Positions 44,346 through 53,972 of a DNA stretch of 64,000 nt are shown in pieces. The notes below the pieces were generated by a model. It was not told the DNA's origin. It did no database searches and saw only the letters and a program-made list of their open reading frames with translations. Source of the DNA: Rhodanobacter sp. Soil772 (lineage in GTDB: Bacteria; Pseudomonadota; Gammaproteobacteria; Xanthomonadales; Rhodanobacteraceae); contig NZ_LMSK01000003.1 in NCBI RefSeq assembly GCF_001428385.1, forward strand, positions 448,986 to 512,985, read 5' to 3'. The position numbers were made by a program, and so were the translations under genes. Positions within the stretch are counted from its first letter, which is position 1. The number at the start of each line of letters is the position of its first letter.

Positions 44346-44909
44346 CTACCGGTTGGTGTGCTCGATGAACCACAACCCGGCGAACAGTTTCGGATCGATC
44401 GAGTAGCCCTCGGCGGCGCGCGCGAACAGCCAGGCGCCTGCCTCGCGGCGCGGGACCTCGTGTACCACGATGTTCTCGGTTTCGTCGCCGCCGCCGGGAC
44501 CGACCTTTTGCAGTTCCCACGCACGCACGAAGGTGATCATCTCGGTGCTCATGCCCGATGACGACGGGCCGCGATGGACGAACTCCACCCGCTGGCAGCG
44601 GTAGCCGGTTTCTTCCTCCAGCTCGCGCCGGGCGGCCAGCAGCGCGGTTTCGTCGGCCTGTCCGGCCAGGTCGCCAACCAGGCCGGCCGGCATCTCGATG
44701 GTGTTCTGCAGGATCGACACGCGGTACTGCTCGACGAACAGCACGTTGTCCGTGGGCGTCACCGCCAGGATGATCACCGCGCCGCTGGGATTGTTGCGTT
44801 CGGCGTACTCCCAGCGGCCGCGCTTGCGCAGGCTCAGCCAGCGGCCTTCATGCAGGGTTTCCACCGGAGCGCCGGCATCGGCGGGCATGTGCGTTGCGGA
44901 GTCGTTCAT
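44346..44909 (-). CDS. Nudix hydrolase (ADP-ribose pyrophosphatase-like)
   Basis: A 187-aa Nudix enzyme that cleaves nucleoside diphosphates linked to another group. The Nudix box ends in DETALLAARRELEEETGY, with the catalytic REL-EEETGY helix intact. The upstream IEMPAGLVGD is typical of ADP-ribose/ADP-sugar pyrophosphatases (NudF/NudE-like). RGRWEYAERNN near the start also fits. Start is uncertain: ATG 44909 is chosen over upstream in-frame ATGs at 44942 and 44969. Substrate is inferred. Confidence 0.85.
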   Translation of the reverse strand: MNDSATHMPADAGAPVETLHEGRWLSLRKRGRWEYAERNNPSGAVIILAVTPTDNVLFVEQYRVSILQNTIEMPAGLVGDLAGQADETALLAARRELEEETGYRCQRVEFVHRGPSSSGMSTEMITFVRAWELQKVGPGGGDETENIVVHEVPRREAGAWLFARAAEGYSIDPKLFAGLWFIEHTNR

Positions 44910-44997
44910 CGGTCGTCGCGTGCGGGGAAAATCCACCGACATGGTGACCGTTCCCGGCGGCAGCGACAACCGGTCGGTCGTGTCGGAATGCGCGGTC

Positions 44998-46017
44998 CTA
45001 CAGCCACCGCGCGCGCTTGAGCCCGATGTAGATGCCGCTGACGACGCTGGCCATCACCACGATGATCGCGGGGTAGGCCCAGGAGCGACTGAGCTCTGGC
45101 ATGTGTTCGAAGTTCATGCCGTACCAGCTGGTGAGCAGGGTCGGCGCGGCGAGCATGGCGGCCCAGCCGGCGAGCTTCTTCATCACCTCGTTCTGGCGCA
45201 GGCTGACCAGCGAGAGGTTCACGTTGATCGCGGCGGTGAGCATCTCGCGCATCGCGCCGATCGCCTCGTTGACGCGGAAGGCGTGGTCGTAGACGTCGCG
45301 GAAGTACGCGCGCAGCACCTCGGGGATCAGGTTCGGGTGCAGCCGGATCAGCTGGTTGATGATGTCCTGCAGCGGCGCCACCGCCAGGCGCAGTGTCATC
45401 AGGTCGCGCTGCATGTCGTACAGGCGGCGTATCGTGCTGCTCTTGAACGTTTCGCCGAAGATGTCGTGTTCGAGCTGCTGCACCTCCTCGCGGAAGTCGC
45501 GCACGATCGGCAACAAGTTGTCGACGATGAAGTCGAGTACGCCGTACAGCCCGTAGCTGGGGCCGTTCGCCAGCAGTTCCGGCGCGTGTTCGCACGTGCG
45601 CCGCGCCGGCGCGTAGGACTGCGAGGCGCCGTGGCGCACGGTGACCAGGTAGCGCGGGCCGAAGAAGATGTGCGTTTCGCCGAACGCCAGTTCGCCGCCG
45701 ATCAGCTGCGCGGTCTGCACCACCAGGAACAGCGAGTCGCCGTAGGCTTCCAGCTTGGTGCGCTGGTGCGCGGCGTGCGCGTCCTCGATCGCCAGGTCGT
45801 GCAGGCCGAATTCGTTCTGGATCTTTTCCAGCAGCTCCTCGTCCGGCTCGTACAGGCCGACCCAGACGAAGGTGTCCGGCTCGGCCAGCACGTCGCTGAT
45901 CGCGTCGATGGTGACGTCGCCGATCCGGCTGCCGTCCTTTCGGTAGGCGATGCAGTTGACCACCATGGGCTGGTCGCTGGTCGACAGTGCGCTCGACGGC
46001 GTGATGATCGGATTCAT
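44998..46017 (-). CDS. corA: Magnesium/cobalt transporter CorA
   Basis: CorA (339 aa), an inner-membrane Mg2+ channel. The N-terminal cytoplasmic domain includes FVWVGLYEPDEELLEKIQNE and DLAIEDAHAAHQRTK. The long stalk helix precedes two C-terminal membrane segments (about 280-299 and 312-332). The selectivity motif GMN is present in LLTSWYGMNFEHMPEL. ATG 46017 gives usual length; the longer frame upstream runs through the neighbouring gene. Confidence 0.95.
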   Translation of the reverse strand: MNPIITPSSALSTSDQPMVVNCIAYRKDGSRIGDVTIDAISDVLAEPDTFVWVGLYEPDEELLEKIQNEFGLHDLAIEDAHAAHQRTKLEAYGDSLFLVVQTAQLIGGELAFGETHIFFGPRYLVTVRHGASQSYAPARRTCEHAPELLANGPSYGLYGVLDFIVDNLLPIVRDFREEVQQLEHDIFGETFKSSTIRRLYDMQRDLMTLRLAVAPLQDIINQLIRLHPNLIPEVLRAYFRDVYDHAFRVNEAIGAMREMLTAAINVNLSLVSLRQNEVMKKLAGWAAMLAAPTLLTSWYGMNFEHMPELSRSWAYPAIIVVMASVVSGIYIGLKRARWL

Positions 46018-46058
46018 GCGTGCATCATGCCCCGCGCCAGTGGGCGGGGGCAATTGGA

Positions 46059-47270
46059 TTACCGGCGATGGCGACGCAGGCTCCAAGCCAGCGCCAGCCA
46101 GCACGGCAGGGCGAACAGCAGCCACGGCTGGTTCTGCTGCACGGTGCCGGGCAGCAGGTGCAGCAGCACGGCGACCATGCAGGCAAGCAATTGCAGGGCG
46201 ATCACGCCGTCGATGAAACGCGAGGCGGCGTAGCCGCGGCGCGCGCGCCACAGCGTCGGCAACAGCAGGAAGGCCAGCGGACTGAACAGCAGCAGGTTCG
46301 CGTTGGCCCACGCCGAGTGGTGGGTGGTCAGCGTCCACAGCGCCAGCAGCAACAGGCCGACCAGGCCGGCCGCGAGCAGGTACAGCGTGCCGAACGCGAC
46401 GTAGCCGGCGGGCCACCGGCGGTGGGCGAGCACGATCAGTGCGGCCAGCAGCAGACCGGCCAGGGCCAGCGGCAGGCGCAGGTCGGGCGCGGCTGCCGGT
46501 GGTGCCTCCAGCCGGTTCGGCGAGACGAGTTGCTCGGCCTGCAGCAGCGGCCGCAGGCCGCCGTGGCCGTCGTCGACGCGCACCTCGCGCAGTTGCGCCT
46601 GCAATACCTCGGGCAGGAAGCTTTCCTGCCAGGCATCCAGCGGCTGGTCGGCATACGGCCCCAGGCCCAGGTCCATCAGCAGCATCAGCCAGGGCTGCGC
46701 ACTCATCAGCCGATCGGTCTGCTGGCGGTAGGTCATGCCGCCGCGGCGTGCCTTCAACCGGGTTTCCAGCACGCCGCCGAGCGCCTTGTCCAGCGCGTCG
46801 CGCACGCGGGTGGTGCAGTTGTCGACGTAGTAGTCGTAGGCGTAGCCGGCGTTCTCCGGGCGCAGGTTCCACAGCAGGAAGTCGCGCAGCGCGGCGGCCT
46901 GGTCGGCGGTCAATGCCAGCTGCTGGCGGGTGATCGAGCGGCCGGCCTCGACGTAGAAACTCTCGTCGAGGCCGCTGGGCGCCGCGTCCATCAGGTAGTG
47001 CATGCGGCCGCGGGCGAAGTTCAGCAGGAAGTTCTGCTCGCTGAAATCGAACACGCCGTAGTTGAAGTTGATCGCCTCGCCCGAAGCCGTGTCGCGCAGC
47101 TCGATCGCGTCGTGGCCGAAACGCTCCCAGTAGGTTTCGCCGGGGCCGTAGGTGACCAGCGAGACTTCGAGATTGGCGCCGGGGGCGTTGGCGACGCTGG
47201 CGTGGACAGGCGGAAGCAGGGCCAGCATCAACAGCGCGAGCAGCAGGAGGTTGCGGCTGATCGGGTTCAT
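46059..47270 (-). CDS. DUF4105 (Lnb N-terminal domain) membrane protein
   Basis: A 403-aa protein with signal peptide (about 1-24, ending VHAS). The DUF4105 domain (about 35-200) has YGPGETYWERFGHDAIELRD, NFNYGVFDFSEQNFLLNFA and YDYYVDNCTTRVRDALDKAL, with Cys and His placed like the papain-like Lnb family. The C-terminal part has about five membrane helices (about 265-395). Lnb-type proteins process lipoproteins in some bacteria; whether this one does is unknown. It lies 6 bases after corC. Confidence 0.85.
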   Translation of the reverse strand: MNPISRNLLLLALLMLALLPPVHASVANAPGANLEVSLVTYGPGETYWERFGHDAIELRDTASGEAINFNYGVFDFSEQNFLLNFARGRMHYLMDAAPSGLDESFYVEAGRSITRQQLALTADQAAALRDFLLWNLRPENAGYAYDYYVDNCTTRVRDALDKALGGVLETRLKARRGGMTYRQQTDRLMSAQPWLMLLMDLGLGPYADQPLDAWQESFLPEVLQAQLREVRVDDGHGGLRPLLQAEQLVSPNRLEAPPAAAPDLRLPLALAGLLLAALIVLAHRRWPAGYVAFGTLYLLAAGLVGLLLLALWTLTTHHSAWANANLLLFSPLAFLLLPTLWRARRGYAASRFIDGVIALQLLACMVAVLLHLLPGTVQQNQPWLLFALPCWLALAWSLRRHRR

Positions 47271-47276
47271 GCGGCC

Positions 47277-48116
47277 TTACTGCTTGACCACGCGAAAGGC
47301 CTGCACGCGGCGATCGTCGGCTTCGGTGACGTGGAACAGGTAGTCGCCGATGGACACTTCCTCGCCGACCTCGGGCAGATGGCCGAATTCGGAGGTGACC
47401 ATGCCGCCCACGGTGTCGTATTCCTCATCGGAGAAATCGGCGCCGGCCTGCTCGTTGAAATCCTCGATCGGGGTCAGCGCGCTGACCAGCCAGTCGCCGC
47501 CGGGCTGCTCGTGCATCAGCTCGGGTTCTTCCCCGTCGTCGTGCTCGTCGTCGATCTCGCCGACGATCTCTTCCAGTACGTCCTCGATGGTGATCAGGCC
47601 GGCGACACCGCCGTACTCGTTGACCACCAGCGCCATGTGGTTGCGGCTGAGCCGGAATTCTTCCAGCAGCACGTTCAGGCGCATCGACTCGGGAATCAGC
47701 ACGGCCGGGCGCATGATCGCGCGGATGTCGAAGTGTTCGGCGGCGCCGAAGTACTTCAGCAGATCCTTGGCCAGCAGGATGCCGAGGATCTCGTCCTTGT
47801 CCTCGCCGTGCACGGGGAAGCGCGAGTGGCCGGATTCGACCACCGCGGCGAGGATGTCGGGCAGCGGCGACTCGGCCGCCAGCATCACGATCTGCGCGCG
47901 CGGCACCATCACGTCGTCCACGCTCAGTTCGGTGACCTTGATCGCACCCTCGACCATGGTGAGGGTGTTCACGGACAGCAGTCCGTTGGTCTGGGCGGAA
48001 CGCAACTCCTCGATCAGTTCGTCGCGGTTGCGCGGTTCGCCGGAAAACATGTGGCCCAGTCGATCCCACCAGGTTCGGTGGGCCGGGCCGCTGGTACTGC
48101 CAGGGTCGTCGCTCAT
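47277..48116 (-). CDS. corC: CorC/HlyC-family CBS-domain protein
   Basis: A 279-aa cytoplasmic protein of the CorC (YbeX) type. Two CBS domains (about 65-190) with VDDVMVPRAQIVMLAAESPL and IMRPAVLIPESMRLNVLLEE, then GGVAGLITIEDVLEEIVGEI and an acidic CorC_HlyC domain (about 200-275). There is no membrane DUF21 domain, as in E. coli YbeX. It follows phoH and ybeY in the order phoH-ybeY-corC conserved across gammaproteobacteria. Confidence 0.95.
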   Translation of the reverse strand: MSDDPGSTSGPAHRTWWDRLGHMFSGEPRNRDELIEELRSAQTNGLLSVNTLTMVEGAIKVTELSVDDVMVPRAQIVMLAAESPLPDILAAVVESGHSRFPVHGEDKDEILGILLAKDLLKYFGAAEHFDIRAIMRPAVLIPESMRLNVLLEEFRLSRNHMALVVNEYGGVAGLITIEDVLEEIVGEIDDEHDDGEEPELMHEQPGGDWLVSALTPIEDFNEQAGADFSDEEYDTVGGMVTSEFGHLPEVGEEVSIGDYLFHVTEADDRRVQAFRVVKQ

Positions 48117-48197
48117 TACTCGTTGGGATTCTGCCCGAAACCGGGCGGAAGGCCGATTCTAGCGGAAAAATCTTGGCGGTTCAGGGCACAAGCCCCC

Positions 48198-48659
48198 TTA
48201 CCGGTACGGGTCGGCGATGCCCAGGCCGGCCAGGATGCGGGTTTCCAGCGCTTCCATCGCTTCGGCCTCGGCGTTTTCGATATGGTCGTAGCCGAGCAGG
48301 TGCAGTACGCCGTGGATGGTCAGGTGAGCCCAGTGGTCGCGCGGCGATTTGCCCTGTTCGGCGGCCTCGCGCAGCACCACCGGGGCGCAGATCGCCAGGT
48401 CGCCGATCAGCGGCAAGGCCACGCCCGGCGGCAGTTCGACGGGGAACGACAGCACGTTGGTGGCGTAGTCCTTGCCACGGTAGTCGCGGTTGAGCGCGCG
48501 GCCTTCGTCGGCGTCGACGATGCGGATCGCCAGTTCGGCGCTCTTGCGCCGTTTCGCCCCGCGCAGCGCCGCCTCGACCCAGCGCCGGAAGCTGGCCGGT
48601 GCGGGCAGGCCGGCGCGCGGCACGGCGTAGCCGACGGCGAGCGTCACCGGTGCGCTCAT
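48198..48659 (-). CDS. ybeY: Endoribonuclease YbeY, rRNA maturation
   Basis: YbeY (153 aa), a zinc metalloprotein of 16S rRNA processing and ribosome quality control. The zinc site [11 protein letters not shown] (H-x3-H-x5-H) lies at about 118-128. [20 protein letters not shown] is the other family signature. ATG at 48659 overlaps the phoH stop by 4 bases. Length and neighbours are typical. Confidence 0.96.
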   Translation of the reverse strand: MSAPVTLAVGYAVPRAGLPAPASFRRWVEAALRGAKRRKSAELAIRIVDADEGRALNRDYRGKDYATNVLSFPVELPPGVALPLIGDLAICAPVVLREAAEQGKSPRDHWAHLTIHGVLHLLGYDHIENAEAEAMEALETRILAGLGIADPYR

Positions 48660-49636
48660 TCGCTGTCCTCGTCCTTCTGTTCGAACGCCTCGTAGGCGCG
48701 CACGATCTTCGCCACCAGCGGGTGGCGCACCACGTCGCGCGAGGTGAAGAAGGTGAAGTTGATGCCGCTGACGCCGCGCAGCACCTCGATCGCCTGGCGC
48801 AGGCCCGAGCGCGTGGTGCGCGGCAGGTCGACCTGGGTGACGTCGCCGGTGATCACCGCCACGGTGCCGAAGCCGATGCGGGTGAGGAACATCTTCATCT
48901 GCTCGACCGTGGTGTTCTGCGCTTCGTCGAGGATCACGTAGGAGTCGTTCAAGGTGCGCCCGCGCATGTAGGCCAGCGGCGCGATCTCGATCACGTTGCG
49001 CTCGATCAGCTTGGCCACCTTCTCGAAGCCGAGCATCTCGTACAGCGCGTCGTACAGCGGGCGCAGGTAGGGGTCGACCTTCTGGCTGAGGTCGCCGGGC
49101 AGGAAGCCCAGCTTCTCGCCAGCCTCGACCGCCGGGCGCACCAGGATCAGCCGCTGCACCCGGTTCGCCTCCAGCGCCTCGACCGCGCTGGCCACCGCCA
49201 GGTAGGTCTTGCCGGTGCCGGCCGGGCCCACGCCGAAGTTGATGTCGTGGCTGGCGATCGCATGCAGGTAGCGCGCCTGGTTCGGGCCGCGGCCCTTGAT
49301 CACGCCGCGCTTGACCTTGATCACCACTTCCTGGGCGCCTTCGGCGGCCGCCTCGGCGATCGCGTCGATGCCGGATTCGGCCAGTTGCAGGTTGATCTTC
49401 GCGCCGGTCAGCGCTTCGTTTTCGGTGGTGGCGTACAGCGCGCGCAGCACCTTCTCGGTGGCTCTGGCGGAGGCGTCTTCGCCGATCACCTGGAAGATGC
49501 TGCCGCGGTGGTTGATCTCCACGCCGAGGCGCAGCTCGACCTGGCGCAGGTGCTCGTCGAACGGTCCGCACAGGTTGGCGAGGCGGGCGTTGTCTTCGGG
49601 ATCGAGGGTGAAATCGCGTTGGTTGAGGTCGCTCAT
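48656..49636 (-). CDS. ybeZ: PhoH-family ATPase (YbeZ)
   Basis: PhoH-like protein (326 aa) from ATG 49636. N-terminal KH-like segment (about 20-100), then the RNA-helicase-like ATPase with Walker [17 protein letters not shown] (about 139-154), [18 protein letters not shown] and Walker [32 protein letters not shown] closes the domain. Works with YbeY in rRNA metabolism. First gene of the minus-strand operon; divergent from the tetR gene at 49746. Confidence 0.95.
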   Translation of the reverse strand: MSDLNQRDFTLDPEDNARLANLCGPFDEHLRQVELRLGVEINHRGSIFQVIGEDASARATEKVLRALYATTENEALTGAKINLQLAESGIDAIAEAAAEGAQEVVIKVKRGVIKGRGPNQARYLHAIASHDINFGVGPAGTGKTYLAVASAVEALEANRVQRLILVRPAVEAGEKLGFLPGDLSQKVDPYLRPLYDALYEMLGFEKVAKLIERNVIEIAPLAYMRGRTLNDSYVILDEAQNTTVEQMKMFLTRIGFGTVAVITGDVTQVDLPRTTRSGLRQAIEVLRGVSGINFTFFTSRDVVRHPLVAKIVRAYEAFEQKDEDSE

Positions 49637-49718
49637 AGGTGCGCGAGAGTAGCGCGCCGCTGCCGGAAGAGCCATCGCGACGGCCGGCGCGATGGCGGCG
49701 ATTTCGCCGGTTGCATGT

Positions 49719-49738
49719 AATTAAATGTTGAATTAATT
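49719..49738. promoter_or_regulatory. AT-rich palindrome, candidate TetR operator
   Basis: AATTAA (49719-49724), an 8-base centre, then TTAATT (49733-49738): a short inverted repeat in a markedly AT-rich patch, ending 7 bases before the tetR ATG. TetR-family regulators of efflux operons usually bind a palindrome over their own promoter. Inference from position only. No Shine-Dalgarno is visible before the ATG. Confidence 0.45.
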
Positions 49739-49745
49739 TATCCGC

Positions 49746-50420
49746 ATGGCTACCTCGAACAAGCATGCGAAAACCGGGCGCCGCGCCGGGCGTCCCAGCG
49801 GCGACGACCTGGACCTGCGCACGCATTTGCTGGATGCCGCGATCATGCAGTTTGCGCGGGTGGGAATCGGTGCAACCTCGCTGCGGGCGATTGCCACCGA
49901 AGCGCAGGTCACGCCGGCGATGCTGCACTACTACTTCGGCGACAAGCAGCGGCTGGTGCAGGCGATGATCGACGAGCGGTTGCTGCCCGTGTTCGGGCCG
50001 CTGCGCGCGCAACTGGAACACGCCGACGGCGATCCCATGGTGTTGATCGAAAGCTTCGTGCGTGGCATCGGTGCGGTGGTGGCGCGCCATCCCTGGCTGC
50101 CGTCGCTGTGGGTGCGCGAGGTGTTGTGCGAAGGCGGCGCGCTGCGCGAGGTGCTGTTCCGGCAGGCCATTCCCAACCTGTCGCAAATGCTGGCGCAGCG
50201 CTTCGTGTCGGCACAGGCGGATGGACGGCTGAACGCCGGCCTGGACCCGCGCCTGTTGGTCGTCTCGCTGATCGGGCTGACCCTGTTCCCCGCCGCCGGT
50301 GCGCCGATCTGGCGGCGTGCGTTTGGTGCCGAGGGGCTGGGGCCCGAGGTCATGCTGCAACACACGCTTGCGCTGTTGGGTCGTGGCGTGGGCGCGGCAG
50401 GGTCCGGAGAAACCGCATGA
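49746..50420 (+). CDS. TetR-family regulator of adjacent efflux operon
   Basis: TetR/AcrR-type repressor (224 aa). The HTH domain (about 25-75) reads [40 protein letters not shown]. The ligand domain (about 90-215) resembles CecR/DUF1956-type regulators. It overlaps the HlyD-like gene by 4 bases, the same layout as E. coli cecR-ybhG-ybhFSR, so it probably represses this operon. Inducer unknown. Confidence 0.88.
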   Translation: MATSNKHAKTGRRAGRPSGDDLDLRTHLLDAAIMQFARVGIGATSLRAIATEAQVTPAMLHYYFGDKQRLVQAMIDERLLPVFGPLRAQLEHADGDPMVLIESFVRGIGAVVARHPWLPSLWVREVLCEGGALREVLFRQAIPNLSQMLAQRFVSAQADGRLNAGLDPRLLVVSLIGLTLFPAAGAPIWRRAFGAEGLGPEVMLQHTLALLGRGVGAAGSGETA

Positions 50421-51391
50421 ATATTGCACGCACGATGCGCCACTTGCCGCCGCTCGTCCTGTTCGCCGTGGCCGGTCTCGCCGCCTGCAGCAAACCGCCG
50501 CCGCAGGCGCTGGGTACGCTCGAATACGATCGCATCGCGTTGCCGGCGCCGGCCGCCGAACGCGTCGTGGCGATCGACGTGCGCGAGGGCGAACGGGTCA
50601 AGGCTGGGCAAGCGCTGCTGCATCTGGATCCCGCGCATACGCAGTCCGAGCTTGCCGCCGCCGAGGCGCAGGCGCAGCAGCAACGCGAAGTGCTGGCCGA
50701 GCTTCGGGCCGGGCCACGCGGCGAGGATATCGACAGGGCACGCGCGAACCTGGCCGCCGTGCAGGCGCAGGCGCGCGAGGCGCGTGCCTACTACGACCGG
50801 CTGGCGCCGTTGAAGGGCAAGGGTTACGTGGCCGCGGCCGATCTCGATCGTGCCCGCGCCGCGGCGGGCAACGCCGAGGGACAGGTGGCCGCGTCGCGGG
50901 CCGCGCTCGACGAGCTGCTGCACGGTACCCGCCCGGAGCAGATCGCCCAGGCGCAGGCTGCCGTCGCGGCGGCCACTGCACAGGCCAGCGCGCAGCGGGT
51001 GCTGTTGGGCAAGCTGGCCATCGTGGCGCCGCGCGCCGGACGCATCGACAGCCTTCCGTACAAGCTGGGCGACCAGGCGCCGATTGGTGCGCCGGTGGCG
51101 ATCCTGCTGGCCGGCGACGCGCCGTATGCGCGCATCTATGTGCCCGAGCAGCAGCGCGCCAGGGTGCGTGTCGGCGACGCGATCCGGGTATTCGTGAGCG
51201 GCCGCGACCAGTCGTATGCCGGCAAGGTGCGCATGATCCGCAGCGAGCCGGACTTCACCCCGTACTACGCGTTGATCGGCGACGACGCGGCGCGGCTGAG
51301 TTATCTCGCCGAAATCACGCTGGGCGCGGACGCGGCCGAGCTTCCCGCCGGTTTGCCGGTGCGCGTCGAGTTCCACGAGTCCGCGCAGTGA
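50417..51391 (+). CDS. HlyD/YbhG-like membrane fusion lipoprotein
   Basis: Periplasmic adaptor (324 aa). N-terminus [16 protein letters not shown] carries a lipobox (LAAC), so it is probably lipid-anchored. Biotinyl-lipoyl halves near 40-75 ([20 protein letters not shown]) and 195-230 ([20 protein letters not shown]) flank a long coiled-coil hairpin (about 80-190). Beta-barrel part follows. ATG 50417 overlaps the tetR stop; the ATPase gene overlaps its stop by 4 bases. Confidence 0.9.
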   Translation: MNIARTMRHLPPLVLFAVAGLAACSKPPPQALGTLEYDRIALPAPAAERVVAIDVREGERVKAGQALLHLDPAHTQSELAAAEAQAQQQREVLAELRAGPRGEDIDRARANLAAVQAQAREARAYYDRLAPLKGKGYVAAADLDRARAAAGNAEGQVAASRAALDELLHGTRPEQIAQAQAAVAAATAQASAQRVLLGKLAIVAPRAGRIDSLPYKLGDQAPIGAPVAILLAGDAPYARIYVPEQQRARVRVGDAIRVFVSGRDQSYAGKVRMIRSEPDFTPYYALIGDDAARLSYLAEITLGADAAELPAGLPVRVEFHESAQ

Positions 51392-52347
51392 CCACCGGCG
51401 CCGACGCTATCGCCATCCGTGCGCGCGGCCTGACCCGGCGCTTCGGCAAGCTGGTGGCGGTCGATCATGTCGATCTCGAAGTGCCGGCGAAACGCGTTTA
51501 CGGCTTCCTCGGCCCGAACGGCTCGGGCAAGTCGACCACGATCCGCATGCTGTGCGGTCTGCTGACGCCGAGCGCGGGTGAGATCGAGGTACTTGGCCTG
51601 CGCATCCCGGCACAGGCCGACGAGCTGCGTCCGCACATCGGCTACATGACGCAGAAGTTCTCGCTGTTCGAGGACCTCAGCGTGTGCGAGAACCTGGAAT
51701 TTCTGGCCGCGATCCAGGGCGTGCCGAAGGCGAAGACGAAAGCCCGCATCGACGCACTGATCGGGCAGTACCATTTCGGCGACCGGCAGAAACAACTGGC
51801 CGGCACCCTGAGCGGCGGCCAGAAGCAGCGCCTCGCGCTGGCCTGCGCGGTGATCCACGAACCGGAGTTGCTGTTCCTGGACGAGCCGACCAGCGCGGTC
51901 GATCCGGAATCGCGCCGCGACTTCTGGGAGAAATTGTTCGAGCTGGCCGATGCCGGCACCACGCTGCTGGTCTCCACCCACCTGATGGACGAGGCCGAGC
52001 GCTGCCATCGACTGGCGATCCTGGATCGCGGTGCGCTGGTGGCCGACGGCACGCCGCACGAGCTGACCGCGCAGTTGGAGGGACGCACCTTCATCGTCGA
52101 GACGGCTGATCCGCGCCGGGCCCAGCGCGCGCTGGACGGCGTGCCCGGTGTGCTTGGCGTGGCCCAGGTCGGCAATACCTTGCGCGTGCTGACCGCCGCC
52201 GGCGCCGGCGACGTGACACAACGCATGGGGCAGGCGTTGGCCGCGGCTGCACAGAAGGCCGAGGTAGCTCCGGCACCGCCGAATCTCGAAGACGTGTTCG
52301 TCGCCGCCACGCGCAAGGGCGACGGCGACGGGGAGCGCGCTGCATGA
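51388..52347 (+). CDS. ABC transporter ATP-binding protein
   Basis: A 319-aa ABC ATPase starting at GTG 51388. Walker A GFLGPNGSGKSTTIRMLCGL (about 36-55), signature LSGGQKQRLALACAV, Walker B LLFLDEPTSAVDPESR, switch His in VSTHLMDEAERC. The C-terminal ~80 residues are a DUF4162-like accessory part. It is a single-domain relative of YbhF. With the HlyD-like protein and the permease it forms a type-I secretion/ABC-2 export system; substrate unknown. Confidence 0.93.
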   Translation: MTTGADAIAIRARGLTRRFGKLVAVDHVDLEVPAKRVYGFLGPNGSGKSTTIRMLCGLLTPSAGEIEVLGLRIPAQADELRPHIGYMTQKFSLFEDLSVCENLEFLAAIQGVPKAKTKARIDALIGQYHFGDRQKQLAGTLSGGQKQRLALACAVIHEPELLFLDEPTSAVDPESRRDFWEKLFELADAGTTLLVSTHLMDEAERCHRLAILDRGALVADGTPHELTAQLEGRTFIVETADPRRAQRALDGVPGVLGVAQVGNTLRVLTAAGAGDVTQRMGQALAAAAQKAEVAPAPPNLEDVFVAATRKGDGDGERAA

Positions 52348-53453
52348 ACTGGCGCCGGCTGTGGGCGATCGTGGTCAAGGAGCTGCGCCAGTTACGTCGC
52401 GACCGCATCACGCTGGCGATGGTCGTGGGCATTCCGGTGTTCCAGCTGGTGCTGTTCGGCTATGCGATCAACACCAACCTGCGCGGGCTCGACGTCGGCA
52501 TCGTCGACCAGGCCAACACCGCCGGGTCGCGGGCGCTGGTGCTGGACATGCTGGCCACCGGCGTGGTGGCGCCGGTGGCCCGGGCGGACACGCCGCAGGA
52601 GTTGATGGCGATGATCCGGCGCGGCCGGATCAGCATCGGCATCGTGGTGCCGCCGGATTTCGAACGCCGCCGCATCGACGGTCGCGCCGTGGCGCAGGTG
52701 CTGGTCGACGGCAGCGACACGGCAGTGCAGGGCGCCGCGGCGCAACTGATGCAGGTGCCGATCGACAGCGCCGTGCCCGACACGCGCGCGCCGCTGACCA
52801 GCACGCCGGCCAGCGGGCGAATCAGCGTGGTCGGCTTCTACAACCCGCAGCGGCGCTCGGCGGTCAACATCGTGCCGGGCCTGATCGGCGTGATCCTGAC
52901 CATGACGATGGTGCTGTTCACCGCCATCGCGATCGTGCGCGAACGCGAGCGCGGCAACATGGAATTGCTGATCGCCACGCCGCTGACCAGTGCCGAGCTG
53001 ATGGTCGGCAAGGTGCTGCCGTACGTCGCGATCGGCCTGGTGCAGACCAGCGTGATCCTGGCGCTCGGAACGTGGCTTTTCGAGGTGCCGATTCGCGGCA
53101 GCGTGCTCGACGTCTACCTGGCCTCGGGCCTGCTGATCCTCGCCAATCTTGCGCTCGGCCTGCTGATCTCCACGCGCGCGCAATCGCAGTTTCAGGCGAT
53201 GCAGATGACCTTCTTCGTGTTCCTGCCGTCGATCCTGCTGTCCGGTTTCATGTTCCCGTTCGCCGGCATGCCGAAGCTGGTGCAATGGCTCGCCGAAGTG
53301 TTGCCGCTGACCCATTTCCTGCGCCTGATTCGCGGCGTGATGTTGCGCGGCGCGGGGCTGGGGGAAATGTGGGGCGACGTATTGGCGCTGGCGGCGTTCG
53401 TCCTGGTGATGATGGCGCTGGCGATCCTGCGCTTTCGCAAGCGGCTGGATTGA
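52344..53453 (+). CDS. ABC-2 type permease (YbhS/YbhR-like)
   Basis: A 369-aa inner-membrane permease. One N-terminal membrane helix (about 22-42), a large periplasmic domain (about 45-170), and five C-terminal helices (about 175-365). GNMELLIATPLTSAELMVGK and ILLSGFMFPFAGMPKLVQWL are characteristic of the ABC2_membrane_3 type. Only one permease gene is present, so it probably works as a homodimer. Overlaps the ATPase gene by 4 bases; last gene of the operon. Confidence 0.92.
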   Translation: MNWRRLWAIVVKELRQLRRDRITLAMVVGIPVFQLVLFGYAINTNLRGLDVGIVDQANTAGSRALVLDMLATGVVAPVARADTPQELMAMIRRGRISIGIVVPPDFERRRIDGRAVAQVLVDGSDTAVQGAAAQLMQVPIDSAVPDTRAPLTSTPASGRISVVGFYNPQRRSAVNIVPGLIGVILTMTMVLFTAIAIVRERERGNMELLIATPLTSAELMVGKVLPYVAIGLVQTSVILALGTWLFEVPIRGSVLDVYLASGLLILANLALGLLISTRAQSQFQAMQMTFFVFLPSILLSGFMFPFAGMPKLVQWLAEVLPLTHFLRLIRGVMLRGAGLGEMWGDVLALAAFVLVMMALAILRFRKRLD

Positions 53454-53480
53454 GCCGTCACGCCGCGTGCGGCCGCCCGG

Positions 53481-53972
53481 TCACAGCGTGCGGTGCATCA
53501 CGTAGATGTCGGTGGGGCCGAGTTGCGCGTGACGGAACGCACCGGGCACCTGGCCCACGATGCGGAAGCCGTGACGCTGCCACAGCCGCACTGCGGTGGT
53601 GTTGCTGGCCACCACGCAGTTGAACTGCATCGCGGTGAAGCCGGCGCGCCTGGCCTGTTCCAGCGAGTGTTCGCACATGGCCGAGGCAATGCCCCGGCCG
53701 CGCGCTTGCGGCGCCACCATGTAGCTGCCGTTGGCCACGTGATCGCCCAGGCCGATCTGGTTCGGCGCCAGCCGGTAGCAACCCAGCACCTCGCCGTCGC
53801 GTTCGCAGACGAAACACCGCGACGGCGACGTGGTCCACATCGCGCACGCTTGATCCATGCCCAGATCGGGTGGGTACATATAGGTGTCGCCACCGGCGAG
53901 GACCGCCCGGAACAACGGCCATACCCGCGCGAACTCGTCCGCGCCGGTTTCCCGGATCAGCGGATCGCTCAC
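53481..53972 (-). CDS. GNAT-family N-acetyltransferase
   Basis: A 163-aa GNAT enzyme. The acetyl-CoA loop is [20 protein letters not shown] (about 84-103, Q/RxxGxG/A form), and [20 protein letters not shown] gives the closing beta strands. [20 protein letters not shown] is characteristic of a widespread bacterial subfamily. Its start overlaps the miaB stop by 4 bases (ATGA), so it is co-translated with miaB. Substrate unknown. Confidence 0.9.
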   Translation of the reverse strand: MSDPLIRETGADEFARVWPLFRAVLAGGDTYMYPPDLGMDQACAMWTTSPSRCFVCERDGEVLGCYRLAPNQIGLGDHVANGSYMVAPQARGRGIASAMCEHSLEQARRAGFTAMQFNCVVASNTTAVRLWQRHGFRIVGQVPGAFRHAQLGPTDIYVMHRTL

